64,000 nucleotides of DNA, from NCBI RefSeq assembly GCF_005080685.1, contig NZ_CP039371.1, forward strand, positions 1-64,000. The letters run 5' to 3'. The position numbers and the translations under genes are program-made. The notes below the pieces were generated by a model, which was not told the DNA's origin, did not search any database, and saw only the letters and a list, made by a program, of their open reading frames with translations. Source of the DNA: Pseudomonas putida (GTDB lineage Bacteria > Pseudomonadota > Gammaproteobacteria > Pseudomonadales > Pseudomonadaceae). Shown piece by piece: positions 21,545 to 32,208 of this stretch; positions within the stretch are counted from its first letter, which is position 1, and each line of letters opens with the position of its first letter.

Positions 21545-22798
21545 ATGACTCCCCCACGTTACCGATTAGGGATGGCATGTCTGGCCGCTCTGATCAGCCT
21601 GTTGTCGACGTTACCGGCTCAGGCTACACCGTTGTCTCTGGAGGAAGCGCTTCAACTTGCCGAACGCAATGCCCCCATCCTCCAGGCCAGGCAAGAGCAA
21701 ATGACGGCCGCTCGACACGCTGTGATCCCAGCAGGCGAGCTGCCTGATCCACGTCTCAACCTAGGAGTGCAGAACCTTCCTGTTGACGGCAGTGATCGTT
21801 GGAGCATGAACCGCGATTTCATGACGATGCAGGTTGTCGGCCTCTCCCAGGAAGTACCAAACCGGGACAAGCGGGAGGCACGAGTTGAGACGGCACGAGC
21901 GAGCGTTGAGCGAGCCGATGCAGAGGCGGTGTTCGAGCGCTTAAAAGTGCGTGCTGCCACAGCCCAAGCTTGGGTCGCGGCGTACACCGTTCAACGGAAA
22001 CTGCAGCAGTTTGAGGACTTCTACAAAGAAAACCGTCTGTTGGCCGCAGCAATCCGCGCACGCCTGGCCGGCGGTACCGGCGCGACGGCCGACGCACTTG
22101 CTCCTGACCAGGAAGCTGCGCAACTCGATGAGCAAAAAGATGTTCTGCTCACACAGGCCGCTCAGGCACGGGCTGCACTCAAGCGATGGATTGGAGAGGA
22201 TGCTGATCCGCAAGCTCAAGCATTTCCGCGCTGGCCAGTGAGCGCGCCGGACTATCTACACGCTATACATGCACATCCAGAATTGGCGACCTACAACGCC
22301 CTTACGCGGGAAGCACAAGCTCAAGTGCACCAAGCCTTGGCAGAAAAGAAGTCGGACTGGGGGTGGCAGGTGGATTACCAGCGGCGCGGGCCTGAATTCA
22401 GCAATATGGTGAGCCTGCAGGTAAGTTTCCAACTGCCCTTGTTCGCTGGCTCACGGCAGGACCCGATGATCGCGGCACGTCGCGCACAAGTCCGGCAACT
22501 GGAGGACGAACAGGAAGCGGCATTGCGTGAGCATAAAGCGCAGCTGGAGACAGATCTTGCGGATTACCAGCGATTGCAGCGAGCAGTGCAGCGCAGCCGT
22601 GAAACATTGTTACCGCTAGCGGAGGATCGAGTCCGCCTCGCCCTTGCTGACTATCGAGCCGGTAAATCACCCTTAAGTGAGGTTCTCACCGCTCGACGTC
22701 AGCGGGTTGAAACACGACTGCAAGACATCGATCTGCAAGGACAGTTGGCCGCGACAGCTGCACGGCTGCACTTCGCGTATGGAGAGGTGCGCGCATGA
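21545..22798 (+). CDS. cusC: CusC/CzcC-type outer-membrane efflux protein
   Basis: This is the TolC-family outer-membrane channel of a tripartite heavy-metal RND pump. The 417-residue protein has a signal peptide ending near LPAQA and two outer-membrane-efflux repeats, with long coiled-coil stretches such as LEDEQEAALREHKAQLETDL. A GAGGAA site precedes the ATG by about 9 bp. Its stop overlaps the start of the adaptor gene (ATGA). Copper/silver rather than zinc specificity is inferred from the CusA-type pump downstream. Confidence 0.9.
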   Translation: MTPPRYRLGMACLAALISLLSTLPAQATPLSLEEALQLAERNAPILQARQEQMTAARHAVIPAGELPDPRLNLGVQNLPVDGSDRWSMNRDFMTMQVVGLSQEVPNRDKREARVETARASVERADAEAVFERLKVRAATAQAWVAAYTVQRKLQQFEDFYKENRLLAAAIRARLAGGTGATADALAPDQEAAQLDEQKDVLLTQAAQARAALKRWIGEDADPQAQAFPRWPVSAPDYLHAIHAHPELATYNALTREAQAQVHQALAEKKSDWGWQVDYQRRGPEFSNMVSLQVSFQLPLFAGSRQDPMIAARRAQVRQLEDEQEAALREHKAQLETDLADYQRLQRAVQRSRETLLPLAEDRVRLALADYRAGKSPLSEVLTARRQRVETRLQDIDLQGQLAATAARLHFAYGEVRA

Positions 22799-24261
22799 GA
22801 AATTCAACTATCAGCCTTGTGGTATTGGCCGCGTTGGCTATCGGCGGTGGCGTTGGCTATCAGCTAGCAAAGCGTGGGCAGGTGTCCACTGCCTCCCCTG
22901 AAACGCTACAGAAGGTGCTGTATTGGTATGACCCGATGTACCCCCAGCAGCACTTTCCAGCACCGGGCAAGTCGCCCTTCATGGACATGCCACTGGTGCC
23001 GAAGTACCAGGAAAGCACCGCTGCTGAGGTGAGCCCCGCAGTTCAAGTTTCACAGGGGCTCCAACAAAACCTGGGGGTCCGTCTGGCTACCGTAGCGAAA
23101 GGGCAGCTTGCTCGAACCCTCCAGGTGAGCGGCGTGCTTACCTTCGATGAGCGGGATTTTAGCGTTCTGCAGGCTCGTACCGGTGGCTACGTCGAACGCA
23201 CCTATGGCCGCGCTACAGGCGACGTGGTTGCCAAGGGCGCCCCATTGGCAGATGTGTTGACGCCTGAATGGGCGGGCTTGCAGGAAGAGTACCTGGCGCT
23301 TCAGCGATCTGGGGACAATGAATTGCGCGCTGCAGCTCGGCAACGACTACTGCTGGCGGGTATGCCTGCCGATCTTATCAACCGGATTGACCGTACGGGA
23401 AGGGTCCAGAATTCGGTAACGCTCTTGGCCCCAACAGCAGGCGTCCTTCAGGCTCTGGAATTGCGGCCAGGCATGACAATGACACCGGGTGCAACGTTGG
23501 CGAAGATCAATGGTATCGCGAACGTCTGGCTTGAGGCCGCAGTACCTGAAGCGCAAGCCCAAGGCCTACAGGAAGGACAGGCAGTGCAGGCGAATCTGGC
23601 AGCGTTCCCAGGCGAACCTGTTCCCGGCAAGCTGACCGCATTGCTGGCTGATGCGGATCTGCAAAGCCGCACCTTGCGGCTTCGTATAGAACTGCCCAAC
23701 CCCGGCGGCCGGTTGCGCCCAGGCATGACCGCGCAGGTTTCCCTCCATCCGTCCGGGCAACAGGATGACAGCCTACTGGTGCCAGCCGAGGCGATCATTC
23801 GGACGGGGAAACGCGATCTCGTAATGGTGTCAGAAGACGGAGGTCGATTCCGGCCGGTGGAAGTAGTGCTCGGCCAGGAAAGTGCTGGCCAGGTGGTCGT
23901 GCTGCGAGGCCTTCAGGCGGGCCAGCGCGTTGTGGCGTCCGGGCAGTTTCTGCTGGACTCCGAAGCGAGCTTGAAAGGTATCGAGGCCGTTACTGCTGGC
24001 GATGCTCCACTTGCGCAACCTGTACAGCCGGCTCTACATCAGGCCAATGGGCGCATCGTTCAAATAGAAGGTAATCAGCTGACCATCGCTCATGGACCGT
24101 TCGTGACGCTGGGCATGCCTGGTATGACGATGACTTTCCCTGTGGCAGATCCCCGCTTGATTGCCGGACTCAAGGTTGGCGAACGCATCCGGTTTGGAGT
24201 GCGCGAGCGCGATGAAGGCATGGTCATCGAGCAAATAACCCAGCAGGAGAACCAGCCATGA
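22795..24261 (+). CDS. cusB: CusB-type periplasmic adaptor with fused CusF-like domain
   Basis: This is the membrane-fusion protein of the Cus RND pump, linking CusA to CusC. The 488-residue protein has an N-terminal anchor/signal, then a heavy-metal-binding domain (YWYDPMYP...MDMPLVPKY, about residues 42-75). The barrel-sandwich and beta-barrel domains follow. Residues about 415-480 ([28 protein letters not shown]) match CusF-type Cu(I)/Ag(I)-binding domains. The adaptor therefore carries its own metallochaperone domain, although a separate cusF follows cusA. Stop and start codons overlap with both neighbours. Confidence 0.93.
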   Translation: MRNSTISLVVLAALAIGGGVGYQLAKRGQVSTASPETLQKVLYWYDPMYPQQHFPAPGKSPFMDMPLVPKYQESTAAEVSPAVQVSQGLQQNLGVRLATVAKGQLARTLQVSGVLTFDERDFSVLQARTGGYVERTYGRATGDVVAKGAPLADVLTPEWAGLQEEYLALQRSGDNELRAAARQRLLLAGMPADLINRIDRTGRVQNSVTLLAPTAGVLQALELRPGMTMTPGATLAKINGIANVWLEAAVPEAQAQGLQEGQAVQANLAAFPGEPVPGKLTALLADADLQSRTLRLRIELPNPGGRLRPGMTAQVSLHPSGQQDDSLLVPAEAIIRTGKRDLVMVSEDGGRFRPVEVVLGQESAGQVVVLRGLQAGQRVVASGQFLLDSEASLKGIEAVTAGDAPLAQPVQPALHQANGRIVQIEGNQLTIAHGPFVTLGMPGMTMTFPVADPRLIAGLKVGERIRFGVRERDEGMVIEQITQQENQP

Positions 24262-27200
24262 TCGCGAACCTGATTCGTTGGTCGGTTGGCAACCGCGTCC
24301 TGGTCCTGCTGGCAACACTGTTTGCCGTAGCTTGGGGCGTTTTCTCTCTGCGCAGTTTGCCGATCGACGCGTTGCCTGACCTGTCAGATGTGCAGGTGAT
24401 TATCCGCACCTCCTACCCAGGGCAGGCACCGCAGATCGTGGAAAATCAGGTGACATATCCCCTGACCACCACAATGCTTTCCGTACCCGGAGCCAAGACA
24501 GTGCGGGGCTTTTCAGCATTTGGAGACAGCTTCGTATATGTGTTGTTTGAGGACGGCACAGATCTCTATTGGGCGCGGTCCAGGGTGCTCGAATACCTAA
24601 GCCAGGTTCAGTCTCGATTACCGGCGTCCGCTAAGCCAGTGCTCGGACCCGATGCCACTGGTGTAGGCTGGATCTACCAGTATGCGCTGGTGGACCGCAG
24701 TGGTACCCATGACCTGGCACAGCTGCGCAGCCTTCAGGACTGGTTCCTGCGCTTCGAGTTGAAAACTCTTCCGGACGTTGCCGAAGTGGCGACGATAGGC
24801 GGGATGGTCAAGCAGTACCAGGTAGTGCTCGATCCGCTGCGCATGGCCAGCTTGGGAATCACTCAAGTTGAGGTTTCGGACGCCATCGCCAAGGCCAATC
24901 AGGAAACCGGTGGCGGCGTGCTCGAACAAGGCGAAGCTGAGTTCATGGTAAGGGCTTCCGGCTATCTGAAGTCACTCGATGATTTCCGAGCCATTCCCCT
25001 GCGCCTGGCTGCGAAGGGTATACCCGTAACACTGGGCGATGTAGCCACTGTACAGCTGGGCCCTGAGGCACGTCGCGGCATCGGCGAGCTTGATGGACAG
25101 GGCGAAGCGGTGGGCGGCGTAGTAATTCTGCGCAGTGGCAAGAATGCGAAAGATGCCATCGCTCACGTCAAATCCAAGCTTGAATCGCTGGAAAAAAGCC
25201 TGCCTGCCGGGGTCGAGCTGGTCACTACCTACGACCGTAGCCAGTTGATCGATCGTGCTGTGGAAAATCTGAGCCAGAAGCTGATTGAAGAGTTCATCGT
25301 GGTCGCACTGGTGTGCGCTGCATTTCTTTGGCATCTGCGCTCATCGTTGGTCGCCATCGTCTCGCTTCCGGTTGGTGTCCTCATTGCCCTGATCGTCATG
25401 CGCCACCAGGGCATCAACGCCAACATCATGTCGCTTGGGGGCATAGCCATTGCAATCGGTGCGATGGTGGACGCCGCTGTGGTGATGATTGAGAACGCGC
25501 ACAAACGGGTTGAGGCTTGGCATACGTGGCACCCTGGAAAGTCGTTGCGTGGCGAAGATCATTGGAAAGTGATGACTGAGGCAGCAGTCGAGGTCGGGCC
25601 TGCGCTGTTCTTCAGCCTCATGATCATTACGCTGTCCTTCATACCGGTATTCACCTTGCAGGCTCAGGAGGGAAGGCTGTTTGCGCCCCTCGCATTCACC
25701 AAGACTTATGCAATGGCAGCAGCAGCGGGCCTTTCGGTTACCCTGGTACCCGTGCTGATGGGGTACTGGATTCGGGGTCGTTTACCGGCAGAAGAGCGCA
25801 ACCCACTCAATCGAACCCTGATACGGCTCTATCGCCCAGCATTGGAGATCGTTCTACGCCGGCCAAAGCTCACGTTGGCGGGTGCACTGTTGATTTTGCT
25901 CAGCAGTGTCTGGCCCCTGAGCCAGCTCGGCGGCGAATTCTTGCCGCCACTGGATGAAGGCGATTTGCTGTACATGCCGACTGCCCTGCCAGGTCTTTCG
26001 GCGCAGAAAGCCTCTGAGCTTTTGCAACGTACGGACCGGCTGATCCGAACGGTACCGGAGGTCGCCAGTGTCTTCGGTAAAGCGGGCCGGGCTGAATCAG
26101 CGACCGACCCGGCCCCGCTGGAGATGTTCGAGACGACTGTCCGACTTAAACCGAAGGATCAGTGGCGAGCAGGGATGACCACTGAGAAGCTGATCGAAGA
26201 GCTGGACCGTACCGTGCAGGTACCTGGGCTAACCAATATCTGGATCCCACCGATTCGAAACCGTATCGACATGCTCGCAACCGGTATCAAAAGCCCGATC
26301 GGCGTAAAGGTTGCCGGCAGCAATTTGAATGAGATCGACCGGGTGACTCTGGCTATCGAGAAGGTGGCCAAAACGGTTCCAGGGGTGACTTCCGCCCTCG
26401 CCGAGCGATTAACCGGTGGACGCTACATCGATCTGGATATCGACCGCCAATTCGCAGCGCGTTACGGCCTGAACATTGCTGATGTCCAAGCGATTGTTGC
26501 CGGCGCCGTTGGGGGCGAAAACATCGGCGAAACCGTAGAAGGCCTGGCGCGATATCCCATCAGTGTTCGGTACCCACGGGAGTGGCGTGACTCTGTTGAT
26601 GCCCTGCGGCAGCTACCGATTTACACCAGCCAAGGGGGGCGAATCACACTGGGAACCGTGGCACGGGTGCGTATTGCGGACGGTCCACCCATGCTCAAGA
26701 GTGAAAACGCGCGCCCCTCGGGCTGGGTGTATATCGACGTGCGGAGACGGGACCTGTCCTCCGTCGTTGCCGACCTGCGCCGGCTAGTCGATCAGCAGGT
26801 GAAGCTCGATCCTGGCATAAGCTTGAGCTATTCCGGGCAGTTCGAATACCTGGAGCGCGCCAATGCGCGCTTAGCATGGGTAGTACCGGCGACGCTGGCC
26901 ATTATTTTCGTCCTTCTCTACCTCACGTTTGGCCGCCTCGGTGAAGCGCTGCTGATCATGGCTACCTTGCCATTTGCGCTAACCGGCGGCGTATGGCTGC
27001 TGTACATGATGGGCTACAACCTGTCGGTGGCCACGGGTGTCGGTTTTATCGCCTTGGCTGGGGTCGCAGCAGAGTTTGGAGTCATCATGCTGATCTACCT
27101 CAACAATGCCTGGACTGAACGAAACGGCAACGGTACGCAGGGGCAACCTGCGCTTCTGGATGCTATCCGCGAAGGGGCCGTGCAGCGCATCCGCCCCAAA

Positions 27201-27407
27201 GCCATGACCGTAGCAGTGATCGTCGCAGGCTTGATGCCAATCCTCTGGAGTAGCGGTACCGGCAGCGAAGTCATGAGCCGGATCGCTGTACCCATGGTCG
27301 GCGGCATGCTCACCGCGCCTTTGCTCTCACTATTTGTAATCCCTGCGGCTTACTGGCTCGTCAGGCGCCGCGGACTCGCTGTACACGATAACCCCAAACA
27401 GGAGTAA
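24258..27407 (+). CDS. cusA: CusA-type copper/silver RND efflux pump
   Basis: This is the inner-membrane proton-driven pump of the CusCBA system, exporting Cu(I)/Ag(I) across the outer membrane. The 1049-residue protein has 12 membrane segments in two halves. The fourth-helix motif [20 protein letters not shown] marks the HME4 (Cu/Ag) branch of heavy-metal RND pumps, in contrast to the [11 protein letters not shown] motif of the czcA in this window. The substrate-site methionines lie in the periplasmic domain. Its start overlaps the cusB stop by 4 bp and cusF follows after 4 bp. Confidence 0.95.
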   Translation: MIANLIRWSVGNRVLVLLATLFAVAWGVFSLRSLPIDALPDLSDVQVIIRTSYPGQAPQIVENQVTYPLTTTMLSVPGAKTVRGFSAFGDSFVYVLFEDGTDLYWARSRVLEYLSQVQSRLPASAKPVLGPDATGVGWIYQYALVDRSGTHDLAQLRSLQDWFLRFELKTLPDVAEVATIGGMVKQYQVVLDPLRMASLGITQVEVSDAIAKANQETGGGVLEQGEAEFMVRASGYLKSLDDFRAIPLRLAAKGIPVTLGDVATVQLGPEARRGIGELDGQGEAVGGVVILRSGKNAKDAIAHVKSKLESLEKSLPAGVELVTTYDRSQLIDRAVENLSQKLIEEFIVVALVCAAFLWHLRSSLVAIVSLPVGVLIALIVMRHQGINANIMSLGGIAIAIGAMVDAAVVMIENAHKRVEAWHTWHPGKSLRGEDHWKVMTEAAVEVGPALFFSLMIITLSFIPVFTLQAQEGRLFAPLAFTKTYAMAAAAGLSVTLVPVLMGYWIRGRLPAEERNPLNRTLIRLYRPALEIVLRRPKLTLAGALLILLSSVWPLSQLGGEFLPPLDEGDLLYMPTALPGLSAQKASELLQRTDRLIRTVPEVASVFGKAGRAESATDPAPLEMFETTVRLKPKDQWRAGMTTEKLIEELDRTVQVPGLTNIWIPPIRNRIDMLATGIKSPIGVKVAGSNLNEIDRVTLAIEKVAKTVPGVTSALAERLTGGRYIDLDIDRQFAARYGLNIADVQAIVAGAVGGENIGETVEGLARYPISVRYPREWRDSVDALRQLPIYTSQGGRITLGTVARVRIADGPPMLKSENARPSGWVYIDVRRRDLSSVVADLRRLVDQQVKLDPGISLSYSGQFEYLERANARLAWVVPATLAIIFVLLYLTFGRLGEALLIMATLPFALTGGVWLLYMMGYNLSVATGVGFIALAGVAAEFGVIMLIYLNNAWTERNGNGTQGQPALLDAIREGAVQRIRPKAMTVAVIVAGLMPILWSSGTGSEVMSRIAVPMVGGMLTAPLLSLFVIPAAYWLVRRRGLAVHDNPKQE

Positions 27408-27411
27408 CCCG

Positions 27412-27759
27412 ATGAAGAAGCTACTGATCAGCGCTGGCCTGGTGTTCGCCGTTGCGGCGGCGGTGCAGGCCCAAGACATGTATGGCACGGATATGAAGAA
27501 TATGCCCATGGAAGGCAACGAGACCCAAGGCAGCCAGGCGGCTCCGACTGCATCGGCTGAGGGAACCATCAAAGCTTTGGAACCAGGTAAAGTTACCTTG
27601 GCGCATGGACCAGTATCAGCCCTGAAATGGCCGGCAATGACCATGGGCTTCAGCGCTACCGAGCAGCAACTCAAGGGACTCAAGGTAGGCGACAAGGTCA
27701 GCTTCGATTTCCGAATGAATGGGGGCACAGCGACGATCGTAGGCATTCGCAAGCAGTGA
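27412..27759 (+). CDS. cusF: CusF-type periplasmic copper chaperone
   Basis: CusF carries Cu(I)/Ag(I) in the periplasm to CusB. The 115-residue protein has a signal peptide ending AAAVQA and the CusF fold, with the ligand set His in LAHGPV, Trp in LKWPAMTMGF and two Met residues of that motif. It is the last gene of the cusCBAF operon, 4 bp after cusA, and is followed by a hairpin. Confidence 0.93.
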   Translation: MKKLLISAGLVFAVAAAVQAQDMYGTDMKNMPMEGNETQGSQAAPTASAEGTIKALEPGKVTLAHGPVSALKWPAMTMGFSATEQQLKGLKVGDKVSFDFRMNGGTATIVGIRKQ

Positions 27760-27774
27760 CGGATTGACTTCTAA

Positions 27775-27802
27775 CCCTGCCTATTAGAGCTGATAGGCAG
27801 GG
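27775..27802 (+). terminator. Hairpin ending the cus operon
   Basis: CCCTGCCTAT and ATAGGCAGGG form a perfect 10-bp stem with an 8-base loop, 15 bp after the cusF stop. No long T run follows. Confidence 0.6.
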
Positions 27803-28119
27803 TCATTTAGCCAAACTTTGGAAAAAGTGCTGCCGCAATTCCTGACCGCGCCGCCTTCAGCTCTGTGCCTCGGGACGCTAGTTGGTCTTTGCGCTCTGTA
27901 GCCGGGATGCATTCAGATCAGAGTAGTAGCTGACGTTTGAGCAGAGATCTTCGTGCATCACGATCTATATGGGTCGAAAGCGGACAGGGCATCGCAAAGT
28001 CATCCAACTGCCTGAGTTATCCGAACGCCAACAAGGATTCCACCGAGCTTGTCGACAAGAAAACCCGCGACAACTCAGAGTGTTATCCGAGCAAACAGAC
28101 TTTGGATACCCTATTCCCG
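27803..28119. other. Gene-free stretch between cusF and the IS5-family element
   Basis: No supported gene. A 65-codon plus-strand frame (27937-28134) ends at the insertion element and has neither a ribosome binding site nor recognisable protein sequence. Confidence 0.5.
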
Positions 28120-28123
28120 CTAG

Positions 28124-29315
28124 GGATGGTCTGAAGTAGCCATGCATCTCTGGCTGACTTCAGCGTCTGCCGATTTCAAAATCGCCCAACTGATCCAAGA
28201 CAATCCGATCAGTCGCGCTTTTCTACCTTTTTCGTTACCGCCAGCACGTTACCGCAGCCATTTTCCGCATTACAGGCGCACCTCTCCTGCGCTGGCCAGC
28301 AAATGTCGGCGGGCCATCCACAGATTCGACAGGGCAAACAGCGTCACCATCTGCGCCGCATTCTTGGCCAATCCTCGGAAGCGCACCTTCGTATAGCCAA
28401 ACTGCCGTTTGATCACGCGGAACGGGTGTTCGACCTTGGCACGGATCTGGGCCTTGGCCTTCTCGATCTTGCGCAGCGCTTTGTACAAGGCGCTGCGCTT
28501 GCCGTGTTTCTTGTAGGTGCTGCGCCGAGCCGCGATCTGCCAGATAACGGCACGACCTTCATGTTCAGGACGCTTCTCGACTCCGGTATACCCAGCGTCA
28601 GCGCACACCACGTGTTCTTCGCCGTGTAGCAGTTGGTCGACCTGAGTGATGTCCGCAACATTGGCCGCCGTGACCACCACGCTATGTACCAGGCCCGATT
28701 CTTCGTCGGCACCAATGTGGGCTTTCGCGCCGAAGTAATACTGGTTGCCCTTTTTGGTCTGGTGCATTTCCGGGTCGCGCTTACCGTCCTTATTTTTGGT
28801 CGAACTTGGCGCGTGGATCAGTGTGGCATCGACGATGGTGCCCTGGCGCAGCGACAGGCCGCGATCCCCCAGGTAGCCGTTGATCACTGCCAGAATTCCG
28901 GACGCCAACTCATGCTTTTCCAGCAGGCGGCGGAAGTTGAGGATGGTAGTTTCGTCGGGGATGCGCTCCAGGCTCAGCCCAGAAAATTGGCGAAGGATGG
29001 TGGTTTCGTACAACGCTTCCTCCATCGCAGGATCGCTGTAGCCGAACCAGTTCTGCATCAGGTGCACGCGCAGCATCGCCATCAGCGGATAGGCCGGACG
29101 TCCACCTTCGCCCTTCGGATAATGCCGCTCGATCAGGGCGATCAAACCCTGCCACGGCACCACCTGATCCATCTCGATCAGGAACAACTCCTTGCGGGTT
29201 TGCTTGCGCTTACCGGCGTACTCGGCGTCGGCGAAGGTCATCTGCTTCATCGGAAAACTCGGGCAACGGGATCGGCGTATTTCACCAGATTCGGGAAGTC
29301 TTCTTCAGGATTTCC
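28124..29315 (-). mobile_element. IS5-family insertion sequence, complete
   Basis: This 1192-bp element has imperfect inverted ends (GGATGGTCTGAAGTAGCC on the left, GGAAATCCTGAAGAAGACTT read from the right). It is flanked by a 4-bp CTAG target duplication at 28120-28123 and 29316-29319. Length, duplication and transposase all fit the IS5 group. It separates the cus operon from the next cassette. Confidence 0.85.
28270..29250 (-). CDS. IS5-family DDE transposase
   Basis: This 326-residue transposase of the IS5 group acts in cut-and-paste or copy movement of its element. It has the N-terminal DUF772-type domain (GRPAYPLMAMLRVHLMQNWF). Likely catalytic residues are Asp in GTIVDATLIHAP, Asp in VVCADAGYTG and Glu in AKVEHPFRVIKRQFG. 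The frame is intact, so the element may be active. Confidence 0.92.
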   Translation of the reverse strand: MKQMTFADAEYAGKRKQTRKELFLIEMDQVVPWQGLIALIERHYPKGEGGRPAYPLMAMLRVHLMQNWFGYSDPAMEEALYETTILRQFSGLSLERIPDETTILNFRRLLEKHELASGILAVINGYLGDRGLSLRQGTIVDATLIHAPSSTKNKDGKRDPEMHQTKKGNQYYFGAKAHIGADEESGLVHSVVVTAANVADITQVDQLLHGEEHVVCADAGYTGVEKRPEHEGRAVIWQIAARRSTYKKHGKRSALYKALRKIEKAKAQIRAKVEHPFRVIKRQFGYTKVRFRGLAKNAAQMVTLFALSNLWMARRHLLASAGEVRL

Positions 29316-29369
29316 CTAGAAACACTGCCGCTGAAACCCTCCTGGCATGTAGCTCCTTCGTCCTACGCT

Positions 29370-30029
29370 TCAGCCTCTATGACCCCCACCCAACCTTTCG
29401 CGCAGGTGCGGAACGAACCTAGGCGTAACGCGGGTATAAGCTTCGTAGGCAGCGCCAAACTGCTTGTGCATTTCCCGCTCTTCGGAAACCGCCAAACGCC
29501 CGTACATCACCAGCAACACCGGGAACATTGCCAGCGTCAGCAGCGTCGGCCACTGAAGGAGAAAGCCCAGAAGAATCAGCACAAATGCCACGTACTGCGG
29601 ATGTCTGATCCAGCCATAGGGCCCGACCGTTGCAAGTGAACGGCGGCGTTGCGCGTGATATAGCACGTTCCAGGCGGCAGAAAGCAAATAGAAGCCGAAA
29701 CCCAGGAATAGGTAACTGGCAATGTGCAAAACACTGAAGTGTGGGTTGCCCTGGTCACCGAGCAACGTCGACCACAGATGGCCGGATTCGTGGGAAAGCA
29801 GATCGAGGTTGGGGAACCTGGCCTGCAACCAGCCTGACAACAGATAGATCGTCAGGGGGAAGCCATACATTTCCACAAACAGGGCAACGATGAAGGCCGA
29901 GAATGCACCGAAGCTCCTCCAGTCTCTCGCCGTTGCCGGCTTGAAGAAACTGAAGGCAAACATGATGAAGATCGCGGAGTTGATGAAAACCAGCGACCAG
30001 AGGCCATACGCGCTTTCACCATGATTCAT
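29370..30029 (-). CDS. Isoprenylcysteine carboxyl methyltransferase-like membrane protein
   Basis: This is a 219-residue integral membrane protein with about five hydrophobic segments. Its C-terminal half carries the ICMT/PEMT motif GPYGWIRHPQYVAFVLILLG followed by SEEREMHKQFGAAYEAYTRVTPRFVP, the S-adenosylmethionine-binding region of this family. Its bacterial substrate is unknown. Related genes are recurrently found in Pseudomonas copper/silver cassettes next to DUF2933 proteins, as here. Its start overlaps the upstream DUF2933 stop by 4 bp, so the two are probably co-translated. Confidence 0.8.
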   Translation of the reverse strand: MNHGESAYGLWSLVFINSAIFIMFAFSFFKPATARDWRSFGAFSAFIVALFVEMYGFPLTIYLLSGWLQARFPNLDLLSHESGHLWSTLLGDQGNPHFSVLHIASYLFLGFGFYLLSAAWNVLYHAQRRRSLATVGPYGWIRHPQYVAFVLILLGFLLQWPTLLTLAMFPVLLVMYGRLAVSEEREMHKQFGAAYEAYTRVTPRFVPHLRERLGGGHRG

Positions 30030-30301
30030 GATGGATCTCCCGGCTTATGGATATCAGCCTTATCGGAGGGGGCCGGTTTGCTCTGGCCCTGGTGATGGTG
30101 TCCCCCATGTCCTCGATGCATGAAGACATGCATCAGCGGACAGGCGAGCAACAACAGATAAGGCAGGGCTCCAACGACATGGGCAAGGTGCTCGGTGAGC
30201 AGGAAGTAGACGGCGATCCCACCGATTACCACCAGGCCGATTGCATAGCGTGAACGCCAGAAACTGTGTGGTGAGCCGTTTTCATCGAAGTGAGGGTTCA
30301 T
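30026..30301 (-). CDS. DUF2933 family small membrane protein
   Basis: The 91-residue protein has the DUF2933 pattern FWRSRYAIGLVVIGGIAVYF, then LPYLLLLACPLMHVFMH, and a His-rich tail (HRGHGGHHHQGQ). It has two membrane segments. Function is unknown; the family travels with copper-resistance genes. An AGGAG site precedes the ATG. A second, broken DUF2933 copy lies upstream of the P1B ATPase at 35.1-35.4 kb. Confidence 0.82.
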   Translation of the reverse strand: MNPHFDENGSPHSFWRSRYAIGLVVIGGIAVYFLLTEHLAHVVGALPYLLLLACPLMHVFMHRGHGGHHHQGQSKPAPSDKADIHKPGDPS

Positions 30302-30326
30302 AGCGACTCCTGGGAAAGGAGATGGG

Positions 30327-30782
30327 TTACTTCGATGCAGCAGATGGCATGCGGTCCATCATCATCTGCATCATCGACTCCATCATGTCCATGCGCTTTT
30401 CCATCATCTGGTGGCGGGCGGCCATATCCCCGCCCATGCCGCCATGCATGCCCCCCATTTCAGGCATGCCACCCTCCATGGACTTCATCATGGCCATGCC
30501 ATTTTTCATCAGCGCCATATGCTCGGCCATCAACGCCTGACGGGCTTCCGGCGTTTTGGCTGCAGCCATCTTTTCGTGCATGGCTTGCATGGCCTTCATT
30601 TGCTGGTCCATCGCCGCCATTTGCCCTTTGTCCATTGGCTGAGAAGGCGTCTTCTCGGTAGCCGCCGCGCTTGGCGCATCGGCCGGGTGATGTGTCGAGT
30701 GTTCATCGGTGTTTTGCGCCATGGCGCCCACGGACGCTGCGGCCAAACAAAGTCCGATCAGTAAATTTCGAACGTTGTTCAT
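30327..30782 (-). CDS. Met/His-rich periplasmic protein
   Basis: This is a 151-residue secreted protein with a signal peptide (MNNVRNLLIGLCLAAASVGAMA). The mature part is helical and very Met-rich (for example MDQQMKAMQAMHEKM and HGGMGGDMAARHQMMEK), suggesting Cu(I)/Ag(I) binding. Three ATG codons stand in a row; AAGGAG abuts the first and is 6 bp before the third (30782), which I chose. No named family is certain. It belongs to the minus-strand run beta-propeller, this gene, DUF2933, methyltransferase. Confidence 0.75.
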   Translation of the reverse strand: MNNVRNLLIGLCLAAASVGAMAQNTDEHSTHHPADAPSAAATEKTPSQPMDKGQMAAMDQQMKAMQAMHEKMAAAKTPEARQALMAEHMALMKNGMAMMKSMEGGMPEMGGMHGGMGGDMAARHQMMEKRMDMMESMMQMMMDRMPSAASK

Positions 30783-30920
30783 CATCATCTCCTTAGCACT
30801 GTTTTAAAGCCGGATGCCTTGGTCTGGGCGCTAGGCCTCACCTGGCACGACAAGCAAATTACTGCGCCGGCGTGAATGCTCATTTTTCGCGTCGTGCTCG
30901 GGTTGTACACCGACGGGCTA

Positions 30921-31943
30921 TTATTGGGCACTCGGCGGCTCGAAGCTGATCCCGTTTGGCCCGGCGCCAACCTTATGGGTAGCAACGACCTTTCGGCTGC
31001 TCGTATCGATGACAGATACGGTGCCCGCTTCAATATTGCTGACAAACACATAAGCGCCGTCGCTGCTGATGGCCACACCATGGGCACCCTTGCCGGTGGT
31101 CACGGTGCCCAGGCTGCTACGCGTCTGGAGATCTACGATGGAGACTCGGTCGTCCGGATTCTGGCCACTGCCCTGATTCGCGACATAGACCTGGCGACCG
31201 TCAACGGTGGCCATCATCTGGATTGGCGTGCGGCCGACATCAACCTTGCTGATCACCTTGCGTCTGGCCGTGTCGATGATGCCAAGCTGATTTGTCGCAC
31301 TGAGCGAGACGAATGCCAGGCGACCGTCAGGGGCAAAGCCGACCTGGACAGGGCCTTTGCCCACGGGAATCTGCGCGGTTTCTTTGAGTGTGACGACATC
31401 GATAAGCGATACGCTGTCGCTCTTCATGTTCGCGATATAGAGTGTCCGGCCATCAGGGCTCAAGCGCAGCCCATGGGGATAACGCCCAGTTGGAATACCG
31501 GGCAACTCGATTCGCTGCTCAAGGTCAAATACTCGCACCTGGTTGGCAGCGGAATCGGTCACAAAAGCTCGCAGCCCGGTGACGTCGGTGACCACATGAG
31601 CCGGGTGATCGCCTGCCGGGAAGCTGAACGGTGGCCTGTCCAGCGCGCTGGTACTGAACACCAGCAACTGCCCACCGGGCTTTTCACCGCTCGAATGCCC
31701 CGCATGTCCAGCCACTCCAACAACCAGAAGCAAGCTGCCGTCGGGCGAAACCTGTAGGTTGTGGGGTGCGATCGGCAAGGCGACCGTGCTCACATCACCT
31801 GTCGCAAGATTTACCTGGCTAATGGAAGCGGACCGTTCATTGGCCGTGTAGACGTTACCCGTAGGGTTTGCCATGACCAGCCCCAGAGGGATGAGCAGGG
31901 ATATCCCCAAGGCCATAGAACTAAACCGCTTGGCAGTCATCAT
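30921..31943 (-). CDS. YVTN/YncE-type beta-propeller periplasmic protein
   Basis: This is a 340-residue protein with a signal peptide (MTAKRFSSMALGISLLIPLGLVMA) followed by repeated beta-propeller blades. The blade motif recurs as VYTANERSASISQV, LYIANMKSDSVSLIDV, VYVANQGSGQNPDDRVSIVDL and VFVSNIEAGTVSVIDT. Such proteins may bind metal or protein partners; no catalytic motif is seen. I chose the ATG at 31943, where GGAG lies 10 bp upstream; a second ATG follows directly. Confidence 0.8.
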   Translation of the reverse strand: MMTAKRFSSMALGISLLIPLGLVMANPTGNVYTANERSASISQVNLATGDVSTVALPIAPHNLQVSPDGSLLLVVGVAGHAGHSSGEKPGGQLLVFSTSALDRPPFSFPAGDHPAHVVTDVTGLRAFVTDSAANQVRVFDLEQRIELPGIPTGRYPHGLRLSPDGRTLYIANMKSDSVSLIDVVTLKETAQIPVGKGPVQVGFAPDGRLAFVSLSATNQLGIIDTARRKVISKVDVGRTPIQMMATVDGRQVYVANQGSGQNPDDRVSIVDLQTRSSLGTVTTGKGAHGVAISSDGAYVFVSNIEAGTVSVIDTSSRKVVATHKVGAGPNGISFEPPSAQ

Positions 31944-32157
31944 TGTGAATGAGCTCCAACGAGGGGCCGGGGTATGTGAGCCAGGCTGGCCTATACATTT
32001 ACTCAAGATAAACACCAATCGCGAAGCATTTTCTTGATCAGCGTCAACGTCCACAGCTTGACTCGGCACTGGGTGATCGAAGGCCGTCCATTTCTTGGGG
32101 AGTATTGCTGGCTATCCCGACCCGGAGTCAGTCGACATCAGGCTGTATATGAAGAAA

Positions 32158-32183
32158 CCGCGCCATGAAACATGGCACGGCGG
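32158..32183 (-). terminator. Likely terminator of copZ
   Basis: Read on the minus strand, CCGTGCCATG-TTT-CATGGCGCGG forms a strong stem with one mismatch, followed by TTTC, 26 bp after the copZ stop. Confidence 0.5.
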
Positions 32184-32208
32184 CTTGCCATCTGAGCGGT
32201 AACGAGAC

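Noticed and set aside
27937..28134. 65-codon frame before the IS5-family element
   Set aside because: No ribosome site, ends at the IS boundary and lacks recognisable sequence.
30783..30788. First or second of three tandem ATG codons as start of the Met-rich protein
   Set aside because: The AAGGAG site abuts the first ATG; only the third has a normal 6-bp spacing.
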